This document shows, piece by piece, positions 7,375 through 14,495 of a stretch of 19,276 bases of DNA; within the stretch, counting starts at the first letter, position 1; the number at the start of each line of letters is the position of its first letter. The position numbers and the translations under genes are program-made. The notes below the pieces were generated by a model. It searched no databases. It was not told the DNA's origin and worked only from the letters and a program-made list of their open reading frames with translations. This stretch comes from Planctomycetaceae bacterium UBA6163 (GTDB lineage: Bacteria > Planctomycetota > Planctomycetia > Pirellulales > Pirellulaceae). The stretch is taken from contig DIUH01000243.1 in the NCBI GenBank assembly GCA_002428205.1, positions 1,351 through 20,626 of the forward strand, in the 5' to 3' direction.

Positions 7375-8559
7375 TCACTGGATCAACGTGCCCGGCAAAT
7401 TGAAGGCAATGTCTCGGAAAGCTTGCAACAGCGCACCCTTATTCGGGGCGTGATAATGATTACCCGAGCCAATTTCCGCCAACTGGCGCATCAAGTCCTG
7501 GTCAGCTTGCCTACTGAACGAGATCGTGTGAATTGTCCAACCTTGATTCGCCAAAGCCCTCGCCCGATCTACCGGCGATCCGCCTTCGGTGTACAGCCCA
7601 TCTGTTAACAGCACTAAGATCGGCTGGCCGGTTAGCCTCCGCACCGACCCTCGATTGCGACAACGGCTTACCAAATTAAGACCGGCATTTATATTGGTGT
7701 CGCCGATGATTGGCTGACTTCCAATAACCTCAAGGGCATTCGTGATCGCAGCGCCATCGCGCGTCAGGTTCATGTCGATGCTTGCTCGAGTCGACTGGAA
7801 AATACCGAATTGATACTGACTGGCAAACGTGACAAGCCCAATGTTAACTTCCCCGGGAACCCGTCCGGTGCTGACCGCCTCCACCAGCGTACCCACGGAC
7901 TCAGAAACGGCGCCCCACCGACTGCCTTCCATGGGTGGACGAAAGTAATTGTCCAACCCTTTGGTACCGTTCGGATAACGGAAAGGAACATTGGACAGAT
8001 CCCATGCCATCGAAGCACTGCGATCTAGGCAGAGCACTAGGTCAACATCCGTCCTTCCAGCAATCGAATCGGTTTCAATCACATATCGGCGTCCGTCAAA
8101 GACAGGAAACGGAATCGTGGAATCGCCAAACAGCCTCGGATATCGGCCACGAACTTGCAAAGCATTCGTGAAGGCACCGCGAGGCCTTGTCGGATCAAAT
8201 TGAATCCGGCCCGATATCGGATCCTCGTTCATCCCACCATGAGACGCCCTGACGAATTGAATCGGTTGATTTTGGCCGAAACGGTGAAGCTGTAGATGGC
8301 GACGCAATGCGTTCATCGAGCGGCCATAGTTTTGGGTGCGACCTAATTCTTGTGCGCCTGCTTTTGCGGCCAGATCCGTCGCCGTCTGCAGATCCATCGT
8401 CGCCATCTCCATGTAGGCGGTGTTGATCGTAAACATGCAAAACGCAGTGACCGCTGTGATTACGAACAGCATCAAAACGGTGATTCCACCCGTTCGACGA
8501 CTAGCCGACAATAACCTACGCGTATCGTTACTTAGATGTGTTGCCATGGATTGTTTCAC
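7375..8559 (-). CDS. TadG-like membrane protein with von Willebrand factor A domain
   Basis: A 394-residue protein with a TadE/G-like N-terminus: basic RRTGG, then one membrane helix at about 26-47 (ITVLMLFVITAVTAFCMF) and LQTATDLAAKAGAQELG. Residues about 170-385 form a vWA domain with an intact metal-ion-dependent adhesion site: DRSAS (D179, S181, S183), T288 in GDTNI and D320 in LLTDG. TadG-type vWA proteins are anchored in the cytoplasmic membrane with the vWA domain outside; they are linked to Tad pili or to adhesion. GTG 8559 follows AAGAAA and lies seven bases after the upstream stop; ATG 8547 is the alternative. Its place between two TadE genes suggests that the three products form one complex. 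The ligand is unknown. Confidence 0.85.
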   Translation of the reverse strand: MKQSMATHLSNDTRRLLSASRRTGGITVLMLFVITAVTAFCMFTINTAYMEMATMDLQTATDLAAKAGAQELGRTQNYGRSMNALRRHLQLHRFGQNQPIQFVRASHGGMNEDPISGRIQFDPTRPRGAFTNALQVRGRYPRLFGDSTIPFPVFDGRRYVIETDSIAGRTDVDLVLCLDRSASMAWDLSNVPFRYPNGTKGLDNYFRPPMEGSRWGAVSESVGTLVEAVSTGRVPGEVNIGLVTFASQYQFGIFQSTRASIDMNLTRDGAAITNALEVIGSQPIIGDTNINAGLNLVSRCRNRGSVRRLTGQPILVLLTDGLYTEGGSPVDRARALANQGWTIHTISFSRQADQDLMRQLAEIGSGNHYHAPNKGALLQAFRDIAFNLPGTLIQ

Positions 8560-8566
8560 TTTCTTG

Positions 8567-9040
8567 CTATTCGATCATACCGTATCGGGTAACGAAGATA
8601 CGATCACCGAACAGGGAATAGGGAAGCTGAATTTGCTGTGCCGGTACGTCAACTTGAACTTCAAAGACCGCGCCTGCCTGGTCCCCGTTGGGAAAGCGAA
8701 AAACTACGTTTCCGCCTTGAATATTACGATCGCTCAGCATTGCCCTACAAATCCTATCTGACTCTGCGGTCGTAGAGTTCTTGATAGAACGCATTCGCGC
8801 ACCTTCGAATGCGACAACAATTGCGTCCTGGCGGCGATGCAGTTGCTGGCAAATTTCGACGGTTCCGAAAATGATGATGAACAACGGAATGATGCAAATG
8901 GCAAGTTCCACCACTGCAAAACCTTGGCGTGATTCAGCGATTTTGCGCCGCTTTACAACCGCGTTTATTCGACGCGATTTGGCGGTTGCTTCGGAACCGT
9001 GTCGTGCACAACGCTCGGATGTACTATGTCGCTGAATCAT
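8567..9040 (-). CDS. TadE-like pseudopilin (proximal copy)
   Basis: A 157-residue TadE-family protein and second of its kind in the operon. RQG|FAVVE puts Gly40 at a prepilin-peptidase cleavage site with Glu45 at +5, followed by the helix LAICIIPLFIIIFGTVEI. Next comes the RRQDAIVVAFEGARMRS segment typical of TadE. The C-terminal half (VFEVQVDVPAQQIQLPY) is beta-rich and probably exported. The leader is long and very basic (39 residues). ATG 9040 has AGGA six bases upstream. It starts eight bases after the DUF4114 gene ends and ends seven bases before the vWA gene starts, so the three are almost certainly co-transcribed. It is clearly different in sequence from the distal TadE, so this is not a recent duplication. 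Confidence 0.85.
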   Translation of the reverse strand: MIQRHSTSERCARHGSEATAKSRRINAVVKRRKIAESRQGFAVVELAICIIPLFIIIFGTVEICQQLHRRQDAIVVAFEGARMRSIKNSTTAESDRICRAMLSDRNIQGGNVVFRFPNGDQAGAVFEVQVDVPAQQIQLPYSLFGDRIFVTRYGMIE

Positions 9041-9048
9041 TTAAGTCC

Positions 9049-9828
9049 TTAATGCGGAAGCCCGGAAGCATCAATCAGGATATCAACATTTTCTCTGCCG
9101 AGATCGACAACGATCAAAACGTCTTCGTAATCCTTATCGCCGCCCATCCACAAGTCTTCAAACCCGATTAGGATGTAGGGAGATTTCGGAATCGCGTATG
9201 AAATGACGTGCTGCGTTTTGTCAGGATTCAATGCATCATGATTGGTGAATACCCACTTCAGACCGCCCCTAGCGCCGTCGGCTATGATGAAGAAATCGAG
9301 CTGTACGCCGGCATGCAAAGTACCGATGTCTACAAAATCACCCGGCAACAATGGGGCACTGGCGGTCCTAGCACCGAACTTTTGTGTGCGGAAATTATTG
9401 CCCGAAACCGGCATCGAAGCATTCGGGAAAATCAACCGTAAATCACCACTAGAAGTCGAACCTGCTAGGTTCAGCGATAGACCAACCGAATTCCAGTGAC
9501 CCGCACCTTCGCTAATAAAGTAAACCCTGACCGGATAGGGTGTTAACGAGGTCGTAAACAGCTTATCTTGGTCCAATCGATACTGATGACGATCGCCAAA
9601 CTCTACTCCTGATGTCAAAAGCGACTCCGCGATCTGCTGGATCACAGGCATCATGTTTCGGTTGAATTCCAGTGATCGTTCATCGGTGCCCGTATGGCGA
9701 ATCGTACCGAATTGGGGTACCAATCTCGTTTCAAGCCTATGAGGAAACCCTTGGCCTAATGACGAGGACGCCGTGAATGTTGCGGTTAGAGCCGTAAATA
9801 ATACACAACGAAACATATTCAGCGACAT
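9049..9828 (-). CDS. Secreted DUF4114-domain protein
   Basis: A 259-residue exported protein. An N-terminal signal peptide (core MFRCVLFTALTATFTA, cleavage near SLG|QG) is followed by a beta-rich region with VYFISEGAGHWNSVG at about 101-115, a motif seen in many DUF4114 proteins. The C-terminal DUF4114-like domain (about 190-245) has VFTNHDALNPDKTQH and the acidic GFEDLWMGGDKDYEDV, which resembles calcium-binding loops. DUF4114 domains are found in surface and adhesin-like proteins; the biochemical role is unknown. This is the first gene of the four-gene minus-strand set, eight bases before the proximal TadE gene. ATG 9828 has no clear ribosome-binding site; Met5 is an alternative start. A TTGACA sequence lies upstream, without a well-spaced -10 box. 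Confidence 0.75.
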   Translation of the reverse strand: MSLNMFRCVLFTALTATFTASSSLGQGFPHRLETRLVPQFGTIRHTGTDERSLEFNRNMMPVIQQIAESLLTSGVEFGDRHQYRLDQDKLFTTSLTPYPVRVYFISEGAGHWNSVGLSLNLAGSTSSGDLRLIFPNASMPVSGNNFRTQKFGARTASAPLLPGDFVDIGTLHAGVQLDFFIIADGARGGLKWVFTNHDALNPDKTQHVISYAIPKSPYILIGFEDLWMGGDKDYEDVLIVVDLGRENVDILIDASGLPH

Positions 9829-10536
9829 AGATGTACACCGTTAGAAGAGGATAATGCTATCAAGGATGATCAGCTTGATTAATGGAAACTTATGTCAATT
9901 TTGGTAGGGTGCATCAAATCACCACCCAGTATGTTCGGTTTGCAAACTCCCCGGCCGCCGAATCGTTACGATCGGCAAATCAGGAACAAAATTTGGATTT
10001 TACAACTACATAACTCCGCAAAAACATGAACGCAGGGCTAACCTGAGCGAACGGCGGGCACTTCGCAGCACTCCGATCCACTCTGTTCATTTCAACAACG
10101 GCAGATAGATCTGCCCGGCGCGGATTCAAAACATCCTTACAGATCGATAACCAAGCAATCTGCCAGAATCATGGGACCGGCAACGAAAGGCTGAAGGCCT
10201 TCTGGCTAGGCGATTGCCAATCGCCCGACGGGCAAGTCCTTTGTCGGAACCGCGTTCCTTGGCGAAGGCCCCCACGACAGTAGCACGGCACACCACCAAC
10301 GCGCCAGGAGATGACCTTTCGGCCTTGGTCTTCGGACCGAGCAGCCCGATGCGTATTGAGCGTTGCCCCGATCCGTTGACTCGACCGCCGGTATTACCGT
10401 TTCGCCGTCAAAATCCCACACTCCCGCCAGGCGACGGATAAGTGAACCCCAGAACACAGGACCACATTCATTCACGATTCTTAAAAAAATGCGAAACCTT
10501 AACCGACCTGCAGCGATTTAAAGGTTTACGAAAAGC

Positions 10537-10571
10537 GAACCGCGCGGAAGTTAGTGGCTCCCGCGCGGTTC
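10537..10571. repeat. 11-bp GC-rich inverted repeat
   Basis: GAACCGCGCGG (10537-10547) and CCGCGCGGTTC (10561-10571) are perfectly complementary around a 13-base loop. This is the strongest hairpin in the window. It is not beside a stop codon and has no T-run, so it does not look like an ordinary terminator. It may be a dispersed palindromic element or part of a structured RNA. Confidence 0.7.
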
Positions 10572-10737
10572 TGTCCATACTCTCGGACGGGCCGGGAACT
10601 ATGGCTACCCCTAGTGTACGCGGCATTACGACTCGACATCAACCGATTTTGTCCACGATTTGCGCCCTTACGCAATAGTCACTGATACGCCCAGTGCGCA
10701 GTCAAGCGGCTAGCCTGCGTTCGGCCAGGGGCCTTCG

Positions 10738-10797
10738 TGTCGCAAAGGATTGATCAGGCGATTCGTCGAGCGCCGTTAGCGAGCCACTTTTGCGACA
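10738..10797 (+). promoter_or_regulatory. Long-loop inverted repeat in transglutaminase leader
   Basis: TGTCGCAAA (10738-10746) and TTTGCGACA (10789-10797) are perfect 9-bp arms 42 bases apart, ending 15 bases before ATG 10813. A smaller GGCG/CGCC pair lies between them. If transcribed, this could fold close to the ribosome-binding region and affect translation; alternatively it is a bipartite DNA-binding site. Confidence 0.35.
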
Positions 10798-10812
10798 AGC
10801 AGAGTGGCGAAG

Positions 10813-11670
10813 ATGCTTCTAACGAGAAACGTTCAACTCTCCAGCGCAGCGACAATCCAGAAGACGGTTCCGCTGACCGGCGGCGATTTGCCAACGGTTC
10901 GATACGCCTGGGATAAGGTCGCGAAGATCTTACTAGCCACTGGCTTGTTGATGATGGGTGCGTCGATGGTCAATCTTCCTGTCGGACGAACCACTAATCC
11001 ATTGACGTTGCCTCTAAGCCAATACGTTCGCTCAGTCGCAACCGGTGACGAACGATTTGAACTGGCTGACGCAACGACCCGAGTTTATCTGGGAATCGTG
11101 CATCAGGAACCTCGCTATATCGGCCCCGGCGAAAATTGGCTTCAAGCCGTCGCGGGCATCTTCTATCCGCCAATGAAGACGACTCAAGACACCGATCGAC
11201 TGCTTGCAGGCGGGATCGCAAACTGCTCCGAGCGGTCACAGATTCTTAAAACGATCGCCGAATCAGCCGGCTACCAGTGTCGCTTTGTTGGCCTACAAGG
11301 GCACGTGGTGCTGGAGGTGCTGGATGGCGAGCATTGGCGTATGGCCGATCCCGACTACGGCGTTGTGTTCGATCTTGATGCCAATTCGCTAGCCTCAATG
11401 GACCGCCAACCTGTTATTGTTACCGCGCTTAGCAACCGTGGTCACCAAGCCCAGACGATTACACGGTATCTGGAAATCCTGCAAACGACCAACGACAACC
11501 AAACTCTACCGACCGGATCCCCCCTGAGCCCGCGACTGTATAAAGTCGAACAAGCTTGCAATTGGCTAATATGGATCCTGCCAACATCCGCGATTGCACT
11601 GGGGTTGTCACCCGTGCTGATTCGTGGTCGGCTCCACGGCCCACACCGAATTAAACAAAGCCAACGTTAG
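10813..11670 (+). CDS. Membrane-anchored transglutaminase-like protein
   Basis: A 285-residue protein. Membrane segments are predicted at about 37-55 (AKILLATGLLMMGASMV) and 251-270 (WLIWILPTSAIALGLSPVLI), with a transglutaminase-like core between. The core has NCSERSQ (C138), LQGHVVLEV (H164) and MADPDYG (D179), matching the order and local context of the Cys-His-Asp triad of the transglutaminase/papain-like superfamily. The core is probably extracytoplasmic, so it may act as a peptidase or crosslinking enzyme at the envelope, or as an inactive scaffold; the substrate is unknown. ATG 10813 is chosen over in-frame GTG 10804, neither having a strong ribosome-binding site. It stands alone, convergent to the sulfatase gene, after the long gap with a leader hairpin. 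Confidence 0.7.
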   Translation: MLLTRNVQLSSAATIQKTVPLTGGDLPTVRYAWDKVAKILLATGLLMMGASMVNLPVGRTTNPLTLPLSQYVRSVATGDERFELADATTRVYLGIVHQEPRYIGPGENWLQAVAGIFYPPMKTTQDTDRLLAGGIANCSERSQILKTIAESAGYQCRFVGLQGHVVLEVLDGEHWRMADPDYGVVFDLDANSLASMDRQPVIVTALSNRGHQAQTITRYLEILQTTNDNQTLPTGSPLSPRLYKVEQACNWLIWILPTSAIALGLSPVLIRGRLHGPHRIKQSQR

Positions 11671-11831
11671 CTAGAAACAACAACCACGGCAATACAATGC
11701 TGAATTATCCCGGAACCCAACCTGTTTAAGGCATCGGACCCGTTTGACCACTCAGATGGCAACGGGCCTTGGTGAGCAATACCATTTAAACACCGATTAT
11801 CTATTGTCAAACAATTATTGACGGTCTTAAC

Positions 11832-13283
11832 CTACCTACCGCGAAACGCTTTTTTCGCTTCGGGGTGCTCGGCCAGTTGGGATCGCATGGCTTGCACGAC
11901 CTGGGGATTGGTATCGGCTAGGTTTACCGTTTCCAGCGGATCGGCTTGGTAATCATAAAGTTCAACCTCAGCGGAATCGGCCGGCTGGCCCGGCACCTTC
12001 CACTCGACCATGCGGTAACGCGGGTCGCGAATCGCGCGGCCGATCCGTTGGCCGCGTGGATAGACATGCGTCACATAAGGCCGGGCGCTAGTCGATGGAT
12101 CTGCAATGACGCTGGCAAAGCTGCGACCGTCGATCTCACCGGGAACCGGCAAGCCGGCGAGCTGGGCAACGGTGGGATAGATGTCGACCGTTTCGATAAG
12201 AGCACCGGTGGCTCGGTTTTTCTGGCCACCGGGTGCGGCGACAATAACAGGGATGCGGGCCGCTTGTTCATAGTTGGTGTGCTTGCACCACATGCCATGA
12301 TCACCAAGGTGCCAACCATGATCGCCCCATAGGATGACGATCGTATTTTCAAGCAACCCTAGCGTTTCGACTTGATTAAGCACGCGGCCAAGTTGAGCAT
12401 CCATATAACTGGTCGCGGCATAATAACCATGAATCAAGCGACGGGATGTCGCTTCGTCGATCGCCCCCATTTCAGGCATGTCGCTATAATTGCGAAGTTC
12501 GCCAAAACTTGTTGCCGCATAGGACGGAGCGCCTTTGGGCGGCGCATTCGTCTTGGGCATCGGCAGTGAGCTGGGATCGTACAGATCCCAATACTTCTGG
12601 GGCGCAACAAACGGCAGATGTGGCTTCATAAATCCGACCGCTAAGAAGAAGGGTTGGTCGGCGGATTGGCTAAGCTTCTTCAATCTATCAATCGCTTCAT
12701 CAGCGATCGCGCCATCGGCATAATTGTTATCCGCGACGTCGGCCGATTCCGTGGCGGGACCACGTTTCTTACCCTTCTTATCCGTCACAATGTTTTCGAG
12801 ACTCGTTTCCAAAACATAGCCGGGCTTGCGCGGCCGCCACGACGCAGCGCTCCATGATTGTTCGTCGTCGATGTTACCATGCCCGACGTGATAGATTTTC
12901 CCAAGCCCTTGGGCGACATAACCATTTTCGATGAAATGCTGGCTGAACGTTACTGCATCGGGCGCGGCTTTACGAAAGTGCGTCTCAAGATCGTAGATGC
13001 CGATGGTTTGCGGACGCAGTCCGGTCATCAGCGCATTTCGGCTTGGCGAACAGATCGCTTGGTTGCAATATGCCGACTCGAACCGAACGCCACGTTTGGC
13101 CAACGCATCGATGTTCGGCGTCTTCGCAAAGGTGTCGCCGAAACAGCCGATCGTCGGCTTTAAATCATCAACGCATATCAACAACACGTTCGGCTTGGAC
13201 TGGGCCAGAGACATCGTCGGGCAGAATGCCGCCAAGATTAGCGGGAAACAAGCAAAACAGACGCGTCGCAGGAAGGTGCACAT
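11832..13283 (-). CDS. Secreted sulfatase, iduronate-2-sulfatase-like
   Basis: A 483-residue type I sulfatase. A signal peptide (about 1-28, ending SLAQ|SK) is followed by PNVLLICVDDLKP with metal ligands D39 and D40, then AICSPSRNALMTG, in which C78 is the formylglycine precursor of the CxPSR signature. KPHLPFVAPQKYWDLYDP and LWGDHGWHLGDHGMWCKHTNYEQAARIP supply the distal metal-binding and substrate residues, as in iduronate-2-sulfatases. Length and motifs are complete, so it should be active after conversion by a sulfatase-modifying enzyme encoded elsewhere. It would desulfate a sulfated polysaccharide in the periplasm or outside; Pirellulaceae carry many such enzymes for algal glycans. The exact sugar cannot be read from the sequence. 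ATG 13283 is fixed by the signal peptide; it lies 129 bp after the upstream gene on the same strand. Confidence 0.93.
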   Translation of the reverse strand: MCTFLRRVCFACFPLILAAFCPTMSLAQSKPNVLLICVDDLKPTIGCFGDTFAKTPNIDALAKRGVRFESAYCNQAICSPSRNALMTGLRPQTIGIYDLETHFRKAAPDAVTFSQHFIENGYVAQGLGKIYHVGHGNIDDEQSWSAASWRPRKPGYVLETSLENIVTDKKGKKRGPATESADVADNNYADGAIADEAIDRLKKLSQSADQPFFLAVGFMKPHLPFVAPQKYWDLYDPSSLPMPKTNAPPKGAPSYAATSFGELRNYSDMPEMGAIDEATSRRLIHGYYAATSYMDAQLGRVLNQVETLGLLENTIVILWGDHGWHLGDHGMWCKHTNYEQAARIPVIVAAPGGQKNRATGALIETVDIYPTVAQLAGLPVPGEIDGRSFASVIADPSTSARPYVTHVYPRGQRIGRAIRDPRYRMVEWKVPGQPADSAEVELYDYQADPLETVNLADTNPQVVQAMRSQLAEHPEAKKAFRGR

Positions 13284-13412
13284 ATCGATTCAGCTGATGA
13301 GAGGAATAATGAAGTACCCATCAGTTTACTCCCTTCGCAAGTTGGCCGAAACGCTGGGCCAGGATTGAAATGAAAATTGAAACCCAATTCATCACGCAGT
13401 CAAAACCGACGA

Positions 13413-14222
13413 CTATTCGGGGGGAGACCGCTTTGCTAGCGCTCGCTGAGCCGGATTGAAGGAACCGCCGACGATAGGCGATCCAGCCTGGCGGATCGCT
13501 TGGTTGAGTGTATCGAGCAGCGATTGGACTGACAGATGAACTAGCGTCGGGGCGGAAATCACCAACAGGTATTGGTCGCCCATTTGATACGACTCAATCG
13601 TAGATGGCCCTCCAACCGTATCGGCCCAGCAGTCCGAATAGACCGATGTCTGAATACAATTGATCAACTGTCGGTTGCCCGAACGTGGGTAGTATTCGTT
13701 GGGATCAGCTTCGACACTTTCAAACCGATCAACCAGCGGAGTGATATCGTACACACGGCTTGATTGTCCGACTTGCGATTCCGCTGCTTCATTCGAAGTA
13801 ATCTCAACCATCGCATTGCGAACATTGAAAGTTAAGTATTTATCACCTAGTAGTCGAACCAATATTGATGCTAGCGAAGTACCAGCATCCTCGGCAGTGA
13901 TCGTAAACGCTTCGTCGTCTGAAAAGCCCGTATCTGTTATCGCCATCAGATCAATTCGGGTAGGAACCACCTGATTCATCGATTCAACAATCTGTGCTAA
14001 TGTTCGCTCGCCGGGCTGAAGCACTGCATTAGGTGCTTTCAACGCATCAAAAATCTTCTTCTCCTGTTCAGCAGTCATAAACGGTGACGCGGGCCACGAG
14101 CGGATCGCCGTGTCGCGACCTTTGGGCGGCGATGCCTGTGCGTGAGCGAACGAAACTTGCATGCAGAGCAGAATCGCCCAGCAAAAGACAAGCTGGGCAA
14201 ACCGCGTTGACCATGGAAACAT
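13413..14222 (-). CDS. Secreted protein with STN/secretin-like fold
   Basis: A 269-residue exported protein without an assigned function. ATG 14222 is chosen because AGGA lies eight bases upstream and it starts directly into a signal peptide (LVFCWAILLCMQVSFAHA|Q); an in-frame start at 14336 would bury it behind 38 extra residues. Residues about 75-145 (LAQIVESMNQVVPTRIDL..., then LASILVRLLGDKYLTFNVRNAMVEITS) have the beta-alpha-beta pattern of STN or secretin N-domains. A second unit follows (VYDITPLVDRF... CIQTSVYSDCWADTVGGPSTI... LLVISAPTLVHLSVQSLLDTL), a repeat-like pattern common in planctomycete secretin-related proteins. No pore domain is present, so it is not a full secretin. It may be an accessory envelope protein. 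The sulfatase lies downstream on the same strand. Confidence 0.65.
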   Translation of the reverse strand: MFPWSTRFAQLVFCWAILLCMQVSFAHAQASPPKGRDTAIRSWPASPFMTAEQEKKIFDALKAPNAVLQPGERTLAQIVESMNQVVPTRIDLMAITDTGFSDDEAFTITAEDAGTSLASILVRLLGDKYLTFNVRNAMVEITSNEAAESQVGQSSRVYDITPLVDRFESVEADPNEYYPRSGNRQLINCIQTSVYSDCWADTVGGPSTIESYQMGDQYLLVISAPTLVHLSVQSLLDTLNQAIRQAGSPIVGGSFNPAQRALAKRSPPE

Positions 14223-14429
14223 CTCGCTATTCCTTTTCGAATCGATCAGTGGATTGGAAAGCGACGACCTGCGACGGCATGTGTTGCAATTTGCCTCAGC
14301 AAGAATGACCAACCTGCATCGTTCCGATGCGCCCACCTTAACGAGTCGTCGTTACAGCGTTGCAATGCAATCTGCATTCCATCAACAGAGAGAGGCATTC
14401 TGGCATTTCTGAACTCTGTTTTTCAGCGA

Positions 14430-14445
14430 TGGCATAACGATTGCG
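14430..14445 (+). promoter_or_regulatory. Candidate sigma-54 (-24/-12) promoter
   Basis: TGGCATAACGATTGCG matches the TGGCAC-N5-TTGCW consensus, with GG (14431-14432) and GC (14443-14444) separated by exactly ten bases. The predicted transcript starts near 14456, about 40 bases before ATG 14496 of the MuiA-family gene. Two consensus positions differ (T for C, G for W). Confidence 0.5.
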
Positions 14446-14495
14446 AGGTGTCGGTGCAATGTTTTTCGACCACACATCTCTTGGAGGCGCATAGC

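Larger units (their letters stand above)
9829..10812. other. Long non-coding gap with inverted repeats
   Basis: About 980 bp between divergent genes, the largest gene-free stretch here. Open frames at 10206-10475 (minus), 10214-10441 and 10442-10678 (plus) have no recognisable domains, signal peptides or good ribosome-binding sites, and I do not support them as genes. The gap contains GGCGATT/AATCGCC at 10209-10225, an 11-bp GC-rich stem at 10537-10571, and 9-bp arms at 10738-10797. The promoters of the DUF4114 operon and the transglutaminase gene should lie at its ends. A gene remnant, a dispersed repeat or a structured RNA are all possible. Confidence 0.5.

Noticed and set aside
9880..9905. 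TTGACA (minus strand) upstream of the DUF4114 gene as a sigma-70 promoter
   Set aside because: The -35 box is perfect, but no -10 sequence lies 16-18 bases downstream.
10206..10475. Small frames at 10206-10475 (minus), 10214-10441 and 10442-10678 (plus)
   Set aside because: They overlap on opposite strands or abut, lack domains and ribosome-binding sites, and lie in repeat-rich DNA; kept only as part of the gap description.
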